A program made the translations under genes and the position numbers. DNA of 64,000 nt from Sipunculus nudus (taxonomy: Eukaryota > Annelida > Sipuncula > Golfingiida > Sipunculidae), in NCBI GenBank assembly GCA_026874595.1, contig CM049318.1, forward strand, positions 36,787,956 through 36,851,955, written 5' to 3'. Each line of letters begins with the position of its first letter. Position 1 is the stretch's first letter. Of this stretch, positions 11,744-26,122 are shown one piece after another. Below the pieces are notes generated by a model that worked only from the letters and a program-made list of their open reading frames with translations, was not told the DNA's origin and ran no database searches.

Positions 11744-14700
11744 ATGTACACGGAGCTGGAGGGCCCTCTGAATTGTTTGGACACAAACAAAGATTTCACA
11801 CAAGTTGTGGTTGCTGGCCGGAATGGTAAATGCTAGTGTTAGGACTGATGATCGATTATTATCGATGATCAGTCTGCTGATGCAGATGATGCGATGATAA
11901 ATCTTGCATTACCATAATCAATACAGGTCTAAATATTGTTGGTAATATCTACTGTTGTATGTAATAATTTATATGTGAATTTGATTGTTGAGTGTTAACT
12001 ATTCTACATAAAATATAAGGTCAGTAATGATTTGAATTATCAAAAATTATCACATTGGTGATACAGTGTTTTTAAAAAAAAGTTGGGTTAATAAAGAGGG
12101 ATAGTATACTTTAATACAATTTATTTTAAAATAATTGAGGGCAGTATGTGTTTATTAATAAATTCACACCTACATTAACTATATATATGTATATATGCTA
12201 TAGATAGTAGATAAATTTGCCAATATTAGGCTTATTTATCAATTGAGTGGAGGAACAGGCCTGTATTAGATAAGATATTTCATACTCCTAGAGGTCAACC
12301 AATTTTTACTGATCATGAAATTATAACTGATTTCCAAACTCTTTTCAAAAATATTCATAAATGCTATACGTTGCAATAAATGTCACAATAAAATGTTGGT
12401 ATTTTAGTGACTATAATTCTGACATGGGCAGCTAACTCTTGTAACTTTGATATAGAGAAAATATTTTTTTTCAATTAGTTAACGAAATATATAAGTTAAA
12501 TATGTGCCAGCTAAAATGACCCTAGAGTGGCACCATTACTGAAGATGCAGTTAATGGTAAGTTTGGATAAAAAATCATATATACTGATTGATATTTCAGT
12601 ATTTAAGATTCTGAGTATTGAAGATGGAGGGTTTGTGGAGAGAGCCAACCTGAGAGTAGGAAAAAATTTAAATCTGAGTTACGCAGCATGTGATGTAGCA
12701 TGGAGTCCAACTGAAGGTAATTAATAATGAATAAGAAAAATATATATATAATTATATAAATATTGATATTGTTATGTACACATTTTGCTCAAGGGGAAAT
12801 ATCGAGCCGATCTGGGATTCAAACCCATATGGGTGGTGCATATGTCCAGGATTCCGTCTGCTTTGCTAGAAAATCAGGCTCACTAGCAAGACAATTTGGT
12901 CTGCTTTTATATGCATCCCTAACACACACCCCCCCCCCCCTAAAAAATTCTGCTATCAGAAAGAGATTAATTAACCCAGGAGTCACACTTTGGTGAACTA
13001 GGTGGCAGTAATTACCGATTTACTTCAAACCACCATTCCCCTGGCAACAAAGTTAGGTGCCAACCTGGACGAGCCCTTAAATGTTAGGTTACAGTTTGCC
13101 AAGTTGAAAATATTGGGCTTATGCAGGATTCTAACCCATATCAGTCGCTCACATGCCCGATGTTCCAACCTCTTCACTAGAAAAGCAAGCTTCACAATTG
13201 AGACATTTTGTTCTGCTCCAATGTGCAACCTGTTACAATATATATTATAAGTACAATTTAATTTATTGTATCCGCCAAAACCAAGTTTTTCGGATACTAT
13301 GTTTTTGACTGGGTTCTGCCGCCATCGCATTCGTTTACGAAATAGAACTCTGAGACCACTGGACAGATTTTTCTGAAATTTTACACGATTATTGGGTCAC
13401 ATGTGAACTGGTGCCAAAATATTTTGCATTGACCTCTGACCATTCCTCTCTACAGTGTGTCCATATGGGCGTGTGTTTTGACACATTAGTACACATATCT
13501 TTGTACTCGTTTGACCAATCAGGAAAAAGAAATTGCACAAATGTAGTCCTTGGAAATCTTTATAACATACATAAAAATGGTGGTGCCACCTGCAACCATT
13601 TTTGCACAGCGTCCATCTGTTTATCTGCCTTGGGATAAAATCACTCATATCTCTGCAGTGAATGGACTTATCCACCTGAAATTTTGCATGTGTATTCTAT
13701 CTGGATAGCTTTCTGGATTTTAAGACCAGCTCATATCTTGGGAACCGTCAGACTGATTGGGCCAAAATTTTGCATGTGTATAGATCTCACATAGCTTTTT
13801 ATCATACGCAAAAACTGGTGGTGCCACTTGCTACCATTTTTGCACAGCATTTGTCTGCCATGGGACAAAATCACTCGTATCTTTGCAGTGGTTTGTCTTA
13901 TCTGCCTAAAATTTTAGCATGTATATACATCCTGGATAGTTTTCTCTATTATGTGGCAGTTGGCCCCACCTGTTTTCATGTTCAGGCTGCAGACATCCAG
14001 GCTTCTATCTCAGGACTGGTTTGACGTATCCTCCTGAATTTTGCATGTGTATAGATCTCACATAGCTCTTTATCATATGCAAAACTAGTGGCACCACCTG
14101 CAACCATTTTTGCACAGCGTCTGTCTTGTTTGTCTGCCGTGGGATAAAATCACTCGTATCTCGGCAGTGGTTTGACTTATCTGCCGTAAATTTTGCAGTT
14201 GTATACAACTTGGATAACTTTCTGGATTTTGTGGCAGGTGGCGCCACCTGCTTACTTATTTCTGCTGCAGACAGCCATGCTTATATGCAACACACCTCTC
14301 TCTGTTTCCCCTCGCCACTCAATCCATGCCTCACTTCACCCGTCCCACTCTGGTTTCGCGTCATCCATGCTTGTATGCAAAACAGCTTGTCTATTTCCCT
14401 GAGCCACTCAACCCATGCCTCACTTCAACTATCCCACTCTTATTTTGGCGGATACACGTAGTCCGGTATTCTAGTTTATGTTCTAATTCATTATTTAATG
14501 GTAATGATATGCTGATTGCAAAGATTAATGTTTTGAATATTAATCTATACTTATTTTATTCTTACAGTTCGGAATTGTTGTTCCTGTGTGTTTTTCTTTT
14601 CATATATTTAAAGTTCATTCATATTTTAATATCTTTTAATAAATAAGGCAGATAATCATATGTGTTTCTTAATGTATAATGGTATTCGATAAAGCATATT

Positions 14701-15102
14701 TAGTTTTGCTAAATAGTGGATCAGCTATATGGATTTTGACCATTAGAATGCAGATAAAGTGTTGCTTGTAGATAAATTAGAGATATCTGAGTAAAGTTAC
14801 AACCATGAAGAAGGAATCCTACTTTTCAAAGTTTGTTTTTCTGCATATCAAGGTTAATGTTCAGCTCCTTGTTTTAGTGTATAAATATATGAATAACAGA
14901 TCAGCGAGGTTCAAGTACACAAGGTTTCATTGTGCTAACTTAGTTAATATTTTATAGACTTAAAGTACTCAGAATGTTAAAAATATCATATTTTTTTACT
15001 ATAGATCATCTGATTGCATCGGCTGCCACAAATGGTGCAGTGGTTATATGGAACCTCAACAGAAGCAAAAGGTCAAAACAAGGTGAGTCAGCATCTAAAT
15101 GC

Positions 15103-15134
<32 letters not shown>

Positions 15135-18100
15135 TATACACCAGTGATGTAGCGGAGTCCACACCGTCAGAGTTTGAGTGCAAGTCAAGTCCACTCAAGT
15201 CCGAGTCCTTGAGGATTGAGTCCAAGTACACCTTCTGCAAATCTGAGTCATGTGGAACTCAAGCCAAAGTCTGTATCTTGTACAAATATTCTTGTTTAAA
15301 GAAATTTAAAAAGGAAATTTAAAATAATCATGCAAACCTTATGTCATTTTACAAAGGCCCTTCACTTGAATGTTAAATTTCTCTCCTGAGGTAGAGCTAA
15401 AACTTGGTATGTATAGTCTTATTGTTGAAATATTCTATAAATAGTTCACCCATGTGCACAATCTTTATTTAATAAATGACAGAGATTTCTTTTCTACTTG
15501 ACTTGAGATAAACTCTGCCTGATTCCTCGAGTCCTTGCCCCCGAGTCCGAGTAAAAGTCCATAAACATCGAATCCAGGTCTGAGTCCCACTCTAAAAAAA
15601 AAGTGGACTCAAGTCCACACTCAGATCCTACTTTACTGATACACACATACATTCTTTCTGGATTATTACCGTAAAAGTCGTTGCAGAAGTCGCATCCTTA
15701 TTACAAGTCGCACCCTGACTTTTAGGATCCCCCTGGGGAATAGCCGTTCAAGTTTAGTTTCAGGAAAAGTCCATAATATAGGTCGCACCCAGACTTCGGA
15801 GGCGTCCCAACCACCTGATACTTTTGAATTTGAGTATCATTCCTTGCGATGCAAGACTACAACCAACGTACCCGTAGTACTTTTGTGGTTTATAAACTAG
15901 ATAAACCATTTAAATGTAAAAATAATTGGACAGCTTTAATACAATGCTTATATTTAAGGAATAACAACAGAATCTTAACATATAAAGTCGGGGTTCAGTT
16001 GTCAGGTAAGATTTGTACAGTGCCAAAGTCAGCTGCGTCGGATAACATTTTGTGCTGTGAAACGATGTCATTGTTGCCGTTTCTTACTAGGTTAAGTAAC
16101 ATTAGAATGCAAATATCAAGTTAAATGACTGTATTAATAAACCAAGAGTCTGAGGCAAAATACTATCACAATCGAGCAACTCTTTAAATTGTTAAAGATC
16201 GTCAAACGTAGGGTGGATTCATTATACTATGATTAGTTTGCGTACGCGTGACGAGTCCCAATCCGTCGCATTGGGCATGATTTGAACTGACTTAAGACAA
16301 CTGAAAGATGGAAAGAATAATTCAGTTTGAATTTATTCACCTAATTTCTTAAATGGGCTCTAAAACTGAATTTAGTAACCCTTCAATTAAGTGTTACAAC
16401 TTACCATCTAGGCCCGGCACGGTATTACTGAAATCACTGAAATATATGTCAGTCAACAGGGGGATAATGAACGCTTTATTGACCGGTCAGTTAACGTAAA
16501 ATAAACATAATTGAATTTACAGATATTATATTTACTGGGACTAATGATTTTTTTTTCTTTGATAATATCTGGAAAACCCAATTTCCATCGTTATCAGTGA
16601 TTATATTCAAGTGGCTTGGATGTATGGCAAACTCAGCAGTGTTGAACCAGATCCGTCATGACACCAAACAGTGCCGGTTCCCGTGGAATTTAGGTGTGTA
16701 TGTGGCATTTTAAGTAAATAAAATATACACCTAAATGGTGTTTGTTATTTCATTGTATTGATTAATGTGTCTTCAATTAAAAAATCACGAATACGTCAAC
16801 GCACGATTGACCGTAATGCATGCGTGCCGCCATATTGTTGGGCATACGATCGTCCTGAAAGAGACACGGGTAACACTCGAAGCAAATCGTATATTTGTAG
16901 CTCACGTGAAACGTTACAACATTGTTATCCAAAACGCTTGAATGGTGACAGTGACCTAATGGTTCTTAATATGAGAGTTTATTATTGTGGATATCAGTCA
17001 CGGAAGGCTTAGTTGACATGGGGATGTAAAGGTCATTGCACAGGTGACCCGGGGCTTGAACTTCCTCTACACGGCTTCAAAGGTCAGCTGGTATTCAGCG
17101 ATCAACCGGGCAGGCAAAAGAATTCACGACGTATGTGTAGTGGATCAAGCTTGAATGTGACGCAACTTTACATGCACAAACGGCTATGGAACCGCGAGTT
17201 TTTCATTATGGATAGCATACCCATATAGTTAAACGGAAAGAAAATGTACATCAAAGAGCAGCAGACTGGCATATGTGTCAAATTGACTCATGATATAATA
17301 GTAACGCAGATTAGGAAGTGTCACTTGAATGGCGACTTGTCAGAACGGGTAGGTCTTGAACTGGGCAAATTTAAAATTTGCATTTAATGTTAATAAAATG
17401 AAAATTTCGTCAGTTCACAAAATATAAAGCACAAGAGATGGTTAAAAGTGTAAATTATTGGGGAAAGACGTTTCACAAAGCACTGGTTAAAGGTATTGCC
17501 GATTATGGCTCAACTGATATCCTTCCATGTACCGGGAAAGCTGACAGAAACGGGATAAGTACGTATTACAAGTTGCACCCCGACTTTGCTAGAAAATTCT
17601 AGTTTTTAGAATTCGATTTCCTAGTACAAGTCGCGACTTCTGCAACCACTTTTACGGTACTTAAAGGAACAAATTTCTTTGGTGATACTTGACTTCATGT
17701 AAATTCTTGGAAACAATGTTAAGTGAGCCCCTGTCAGAATGTGCACATGTATACAATGCTTTAATTTGGCAAATGAATCAACCTGCAGCTAACAGCTAAT
17801 GACTGCAGGCCCAAGTAACCTGCAAAGTTGTTTATGGAAGGGTGATGATACTTTTTCTGACAATATGTAAGAAAAATACCATAGTACTTTGCAAATGATA
17901 CAATACACAGAAAGATACATGATCCAGTATATATGATATGGTATAGTCTAGACTCCCCAAGTCAATGTTCTTTCTTCTCAACCAAACATTCTCTCTTAAA
18001 ATTTATTTCTGAACTATATAAAGAGAAAGACCATCAAATGTTACTTTCAGCAAAAATCAGCTTTCAGAAAAGGTTCTCAAAGCAGATTGCAGACAGCCCA

Positions 18101-21100
18101 AACATATTTTTTTTTTATACTTGTACTTATAAACATATTTCATTTTGCACGTGACACACATGAAGAGTTTGAGACAGGTATGTCTATCCTGATTTTTCCC
18201 ATCATCAGAGCACTTTTACTTGTGTCAGCACATACATAGAAATGGTGGTGGTAAAACAGAAGATAGTGACTAAACTAGAATATACATTCTCGAGAATGCA
18301 GGCCTCCACCATTTTGGCAGTCCTTAATGTTGAGCACTCAGCATCCCATGTTTTCTTTCATTTATTGACCATATATTCCCAGGTTCATGGTGCCTAAGCT
18401 CCCTAACAAATGATTTCATTCACTTATTTAACCAATCAGGCATATGTGACTGCACATTTGATAATATTCATGGAATTCCTACATGGATCCAGATTATGAG
18501 CTGGACCCACACCAGAATCTAATTGATGCTTCATTGGCCCATTCCCATAGGATTCCATTCATGATTGTTTGAGTTGTTGTGAACAAACACAAAAACACAC
18601 ACATAAACAGGAATGAATGCATACCCTACTGGCAGAGCATGAAATTCCTAAAAAAATTTAAAGGGTGTGCATTATATTTTCATAAACCATTTGACCATAT
18701 AAACTTTTTAAGTTAGTTAGTTTTACAATGGAATTATCTCATTTCGGTCACATAAAAAGTTGCAGGGTCAATAGGGATGCCACATATTTATTGCTCTGAA
18801 TATTTTTCTACTGAAACCAGTTTGTTTCTGTTAAGGTATGTATTGCTAAATACTTATTATTTTTATTCATTCATGTACTCTTAACCTTTGACATGTTCAT
18901 GCCCTCTGACATATGTAAATTTAACAAAAGAAGAGCACAGGGATATTATGTCCATATTGTAAAGCGATTTTCTGCATGAAAAATAGTTTGAAAGAATGAG
19001 TTGGTACATGTGGAGTTAAATGTTTTGATATGTTTTGATAAGTATAGTTTGGTTATTCTAGCATTGTATACACTCCTCACACAGCAGTTATACACTGCAG
19101 GTGATTACTGGATCACCGGGTATTGTTTTGTGTGTTACCTAATTCAATATTCAATGCATAATATTAAATATACATTCAAGTTATGCAGTATTATTTTATG
19201 CATGACACAATATATGCTCTATGTGTTTGTCACAAATGAAAACTCAGTAACTAACCTGTTTCTGTTTTTTTTAGGGGGGGGGACCTACCTTCACAATTTC
19301 ATAGATTTTGCCTGACAATGCCATTTTTAGATGCTGGAAAATACTGGAATATTCCACTGGAATATTCCGGGTGAGAAAATGCCGCCCAACCCTGCATGAT
19401 TCTGTGTCTGTTCCCTATAACCTGTTCAACAGATATCAGACCTTTGATATTTGATGGTTATAAATAAAATAAAATGAATTTCATGATCCACCATGTGTCA
19501 CTTGTGTATTTTAAATTTATACAGGTCAATGATGTCAAGATAAAAATAAGTAATAATAGGATGTAAGAATATGTTAACCTGAACCAAGGAATATCAGCAT
19601 ATGATAACCTTAAACCTTGATGTTACAAAAAATGAATATTAAATTTTGCTGAGGTAGAGTTAAAATTGTGTAAATGTGAACATATATACATCATACAGAT
19701 TACTTATTTTGAGACAACTTTTGCCTTAATGTATGTAAATTTTCTTCCAGACCTTGTGATGCAAGTACATAAGAGAACTGTTACCAGGGTCAACTTCCAT
19801 GGTAATGAAGGTCATATGCTAATTAGTGCATCACATGACTCCATACAACTCTTTGTAAGTGCATCTCTGTTTTACATAGTAATGTATTAACTATGTTCTG
19901 TTTAATTTAATGATTTATTCAATTGATTTATTTAACACAGGAGGTATTTTGTTTCCCAGTTATTTGATATTATGTTTTCATATAAGTACGGGCCTAATAA
20001 ATTGCACAAATTATTTTGATTTCACAAGGGGTAAGAAAATAGAGAAAAGCAAAGGCTGAATATCATACGCCCACACTTTATTCCATTCCAACACCCCTGT
20101 CCACCTAATATTTCATGGTATTTTTTTTTTAAATATATTTTGTTTGCCATTACAAATTAGCTTTCATCGAAGGAGGTAATTTGAAGATTTATGATGATTT
20201 TAATAATTATTTACTTTGTGACACTGGGAAGGTGTTTACTATCTTAACAGAGCTGCAAAAAGGATGGTATAAGTTTAAGTGGTTTTATCTGTTTAACCAT
20301 GCAATGTAGGAGGGACGAATGTGAGACATGACAAACAGAGGAAATACAAATACCACTGTGACATCATCACTACAAATCATCAAATGTATGTAGTTTTAGG
20401 TAGTCACACTAGGTCTTCACTGTTATGTCGCAAAAGATTATACATCTGTTCAGTCATATTTCTTTCTGAATAAATCATATTTAAGCCATACATGGATAGC
20501 ATTATTTTGCTGTTAGTTCATTGCCACATTTGTCTGACTTACCTCTGAGGTAAATAAAGGTACATTTTAGTGTATTGCATTAAGATTATCTAAAAAAACC
20601 AGGTAAACATGGGTGGTGGACTGGAGTTTAAGGTAACATCACAGGCAAAATCACCTAAATTCCCTAACTTACAATTGAAATTAAAAATTTTGATTCAGTA
20701 AAAAAAATTTGAATTTCATTTTTAGACATGAAAGACACTTGGTAAAGGAAAACAAAGGGTTATTGGCATGTAGTTTGATACCAGCCCATTTAAAAGTGTT
20801 TTGCTGTGTTTTTGTAGGATTTGCGTAAGAGGGGACCAGTCAATACTTTCAGTGCTAAAGATGGAGTCAGAGATGTACAGTTCAGCCCTCATCATTATTT
20901 CCATTTAGCTGCAGCCAATGACAGTGGAAATGTCCAGGTGAGTAAGAATCTGAATGATAACTGTGGTTTGCATCATATTCTGAAGTTTAAATTTCAGTGA
21001 TTATCACTTTTCTCATGGTTCATGAAGATTCTATTTTTGTGATCTCACCATGCGGTAAACTTCACAGAATATATCCATTATTATACAAATTATTAATTAT

Positions 21101-24100
21101 TCACAGAAAATTTTGAAAATTTGATGAGAATTAATGGGAGTATCTGTGTAAATTCTTGTTCATTATTGGTAGATCATGTTAGTCTGTAACATTGCCTTTG
21201 GGCCTCCAATGCGACATTCATTGATAATGTACATGACATGCCAGCCCACTGAGGCCAAAGTATAAATGACTGTTCATCAGTGTAGATGGGGTATTTTATT
21301 CACGATGGTTTAATTTTTGCAATCATTTCCCTTGTGCGAATATCGCAGATTTGAAACCCTCAATAATGAAAAGGCAACTGCAGTATGCTAATAGATTTGC
21401 TTGTTATATCAATTTGTACCCAAACCATATATCAGTATTAAGTAGTGTTTGTCTTGAGCAATTTGAAATTGATCTTGGATTTGGTAAAAAGCATCACATT
21501 TATTTCCTTTATGTTTCCTTGAATTTAATCATAATTTGTCTGACTGTGTCATAATTTGTGTTTATCTGTTTAATAATTGACATTTGATTCAGAATATGGA
21601 ATCTTGAACATAATCGTGAACTGTTATTAAATGTGGGAAAAAAATGTTGTAAACGTTATCTGTTTATAAAAAAAAAAATTTAGTCCCTTTGTGCATTTGT
21701 GTTTCTGTCGTATTAATAACAGTCAGGTAATTAAATTAATCAAAACAAACCTGTAAAAGTAAATAATTAAGGATTTGGAATGTCTTAAATTAGTAATGTT
21801 TTTCTTTAAGACTCTCTCTCAGTATTGTGTAAAAACAAAATAATTTGACTGTGAGTCAAGCAGGTGACTGAATCAAGCAGATTCATTAATTATCCAGCTA
21901 ATTTTTACATTTTTACAGTTGTGGGACATTCGCCAGACTGACCGCTCACTGAAACAGTTCATGGCTCACGGGGAGCCCATTTTCACGTTACATTGGCACC
22001 CAGAAGAAAAGAACTGGCTGGCAACAGGAAGCCGGGACAGAACAATAAAGGTTTGTGGACATAAAATTATATTTTAATCTTTTCACTGCTGTATTAAAAT
22101 AGTAGGGTTGTAATGTCACATTGTCTGACAACTGGGCTTGCGTCATATTCGCAGGGGTTAAAATTTCATGATTTTCACTTTTTCATGGTTTTGCGAGGGT
22201 ACCATTTTTGAGTTCTTGCCTACAAAAGACCTCCACAAAGAATAACTATTTTTATGTGAAATAATTATATCAAATAAAATGTTAGCAAAATCTTAACAAT
22301 TTCTCAAGGACCCAAGAGAAACATTAACCAAATGGAAGTTATTGTTCATTAAAGGCAGATAATCTGAAAAATCTGATATCTTTTATATGAGCAACCTTTG
22401 GACATACAAGATCTATTCATTATCATCAATCTTATATTGTATCCCCAGACAAAGTCGGGATACTATGGTTTCATGACGGTCCCGCTGCCGCCACCACCGC
22501 AGAAAAACCTTGTGAGCTAGATAACTCAAAAAATATTTCACTGATCTTTTTCAAACTTTACATTTGTATAGATATAGGTAAGGGGACGAAGCCTATTTAA
22601 AATGGGGTCATGACCTATGCTAGAAGAGTGACCTTGACCTTGAAAAGGTCCACTTTTGCTGAAAATAGCACAAATTCTTAAATATCTCAAGTAAGCTTGC
22701 ATGACTGGTCCAAAAATCAAGGTAACAGATCATGGATAGCCTTGTGATATACTAGAAACTGGTGGCGTCACCTATTATCCTTTTCTTGTTTTTACGCCTT
22801 TAAATACCCCCATAATTGCCACTTGACAGTACTGTAAGCATTATAAGTCAAAAACTAATAGACAGATTTCTTTCATATTATGCACATGTAGAGAGATGGG
22901 TAATGGGATGAGGTCTATTTACATTTGGGTCATGACCTTTACCAGGAGAGTGGCCTTGACCTTTAATGTGTCCATATTTGGTGAAAATCACACACCTCTT
23001 ATGATATCTCCAGTGTTGATAGCCATATGGATTTTAAACGTGACTTATGTATGGCCCACCACTAAAGTCAGAACCCTATAGGTTCTAGGGTCATGAGGTC
23101 AAAGGTCAAGGTCACTGGACTCGCAACTTAGAAGTATTTGTGGATGCATTTTAAGCCAAACTTTCATCCCAGGTCTTCCATCTTGAATATATAGCTCACT
23201 TGCCGATAGTGGATGATCCATATCAATTTTGAGGTCATAAGGTCAAAGGTGAAGGTCACAGGAGCCATCTGTCCAAAAAATTAGTTTCTTGATGATAATT
23301 CCTGCTTTTATTGATGTATGGATTTCAAACTTGACTTGTATATGACACATTGGAAAAGCAAGACCCGAATTGATTTTGGGGTCATGAGGTCAAAGGTCAA
23401 GGTCACAGGACACATCTTTAAAAAGATTGTGGATGCATTTTCAGCCAAACAATTCATCTCAGATCTTTCATCTTGCACATATAGTTCACCTGCCAAGAGT
23501 GGAAGACCCCTATCAATTTTGAGGTCACAAGGTCAAAGGTGAAGGTCACAGGAGCCATCTGTCCAAAAATTAGTTTCTGGATGATAATTCCTGCTTTTAT
23601 TGATGTATGGGTTTCAATCTTGACTTGTATATGTCCCATTGGAAAAGCAAGACCTGAATTGATTTTGGGGTCATGAGGTCAATGGTCAAGGTCACAGGAC
23701 ACATCTTTAAAAAGATTGTGGATGCATTTTCAGCCAAACATTTTATCTCAGACATTTCATCTTGCACATAGAGGAAGACGCCTGTCAATTGTGAGGTCAC
23801 AAGGTCAAAGGTGAAGGTCACAGGAGCCATCTGTCAAAAGATTAGTTCCCGAGATGATAATTCAAGCTTGGATTAATATATGGATTTCAAACCTGACTTT
23901 TATATGGCCCATCAATAAATCTAGACCTCTATTGATTTATATATAAAAGTGGATGATCAATATCAATTTTGGGGTCACAAGGTCAAAGGTCAAGGCCACA
24001 GGAGCCATCTGTCAAAAAATTAGTTTCTGGATGATAATTCCTGCTTTTATTGATGTATAGATTTCAAACTTGACTTATATATGTCCCATTGAAAAAGCAA

Positions 24101-26122
24101 GACCCCAATTGATTTTGGGGTCATGAAGTCAAAGGTCAAGGTCACAGAACCAACATCTTCAAAAAGATTGTGGATTGATATATGGAAGAAACAATATTTG
24201 CTTGCCAAGTGTCAGTATATGCTGCTAAAAATAGGGGCCTATTCTTAAAGGGGGGGGGCGTACTATGTCGGGGGATACTCTGGCACCTGCGGTGCCAAGA
24301 AATGTCTATTTATCATTCATAATATCAGGCGAAGATAGGACCATTTATTCACAAAGGATTTATTTTTGTGATAAGTCCCTTGTCATGAATATTACAAATT
24401 TGAAACCCTCACAAAAAAATTTAACCACAGTGTGTAATATGTATCGTGATACTTCCCTCATGATACAATACACAATGTGATTCATATAAGTAGCACCACA
24501 ATTAAGATTATGGGTCATTGCTCTTATATATTCTACATTTAAACCATGTTTTAGGTTCTCCATGCTGTTGCCTGTAGAAATAATTGATAATGAAATGGCT
24601 CTTTGGTTTGTTTGATTTTATGCCTATGAGCCAATCAGATGCTTGTAAACTGATTTCTAACCAATGGAATATCACCTTACGTACACTAGCTGCTGACTGT
24701 TCTTAGATAATGGAGGTTGCTATTTAGCTCATCTGACTGAAAGTCACCTGAGCTTTAGTGATCACTCTTTGTCTGTCATCAATCTGTTAACAGGGCACAA
24801 AGTGTATGGTTCCACTGGACCTAGAAACTTCTAACAGTACATCCAGGTCAATAAAAAATCTCCTTGGACACTTGAAATTAGATCAATGTGACATATATTC
24901 TCTGAGTTTAATAAATTTTATCAAATGAATTCATAGATCACTTAATTTTACATGTATTTCTTAATAGGTATGGGATTTACCAGAGGGTGGTAAAGTGAAA
25001 AACCCATACACCATCCAGACCATAGCTTCAGTGGCTCGTGTACGCTGGAGGCCGCAACGGAAGCACCACATCGCCAGCTGTGCCCTGTTGGTGGATTTTA
25101 ACGTCAGTGTGTGGGACATTAAGCGGCCATATATACCATTTGCATCATTTAGTGAGCACAAGGATGTGGTGACAGGTACAGTGGTTTTCATTGGCTCTTT
25201 TGAAAACTGTGTTGCCTTACTGTGTAATGTACTATAAGCTGCACATAAATATTTAATTGTAATGTCATAAAGGCTTTGGTAATAAACTTACTTTTATAAA
25301 AAGATATGGAAAACGGGGTTTGGATTTTTTATATGACTATAATTGGAATATATGTATGTTATTGATATGAATATATATACACACAGAGATGCATTTATAT
25401 TTATGTTATTGATAGGAATATATATAAACACAGAGATGCATTTATATATATATATATATAGATAGATAGATAGATAGATAGATATACCACATTTTGTATG
25501 GTTATACTTATTTTGTTTGAATGTATAAAGAAAAAGAAAAACTGTTGCATATAAACAATATGTAAATGAATCTTCATATCACTGGTGAAAAATGAGAATT
25601 TTATTTTAAGTGATTTAAAGATATCTATGACATATTTCTGATTTGTAATAAAATAAGGACACTCAAGGAAACATCATTGAAAAGGTGGCTCAATTCAACA
25701 TCTATTCTTCATGAATCCAAAATGGAATAAGTTTCATCATTTGTACATGACAATTTGATCAGTTATGATTGATGGACAGAGCATTTTCCGGAACAAACGT
25801 AAAACATAATCAGTTTACATGGTGTTTAATTTGCAATTTATTTCAAATTATTTCCCTCAAACTCTGGTATACTTACATTGTTGTACAATTTTTTACCATT
25901 TTTGAAATGTGGTTCTTTATATTTATTTTTTTTTTTCAGGAATTGTATGGAAAAACCATGATCCTCACATGTTTCTGAGTAGCAGCAAAGACCACCGTGT
26001 CCATCAGTACATGTTCAAAGATGCCACACGGCCGGCTGATGCTGCTAACCCTGTCGGGATAGATATCAGCATTAGAGGGGATGTCTCACATTCATCCACT
26101 GATAAACTGTCTGGCAGTCCAG
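11744..26122 (+). CDS. WDR24: WDR24 exons 1-8: WD40 propeller (residues about 1-341)
   Basis: Blade-like signatures follow in order: VVVAGRN in exon 1, [11 protein letters not shown] in exon 3, [10 protein letters not shown] in exon 4, AANDSGNVQ joined to LWDIRQ across exons 5-6, [10 protein letters not shown] joined to VWDLPEG across exons 6-7, [14 protein letters not shown] and [10 protein letters not shown] in exon 7, and [13 protein letters not shown] in exon 8. The order matches the WDR24 family blade for blade. In GATOR2 this propeller mediates contacts within the complex; that is family knowledge, not visible here. Confidence 0.93.

Noticed and set aside
15849-17228. Open frames in the 2-kb TIR element as a transposase
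   Set aside because: They are short and scattered over frames, with no DDE or helix-turn-helix motif recognisable.
23308-23830. Minus-strand frames with VTLTFDLM repeats
   Set aside because: They translate the tandem AGGTCA repeat; similar runs arise wherever the repeat occurs.
23089-24146. CRISPR-like array
   Set aside because: Regular spacing exists, but repeat units are diverged DNA paragraphs in a eukaryotic intron, and spacers are themselves repeated.
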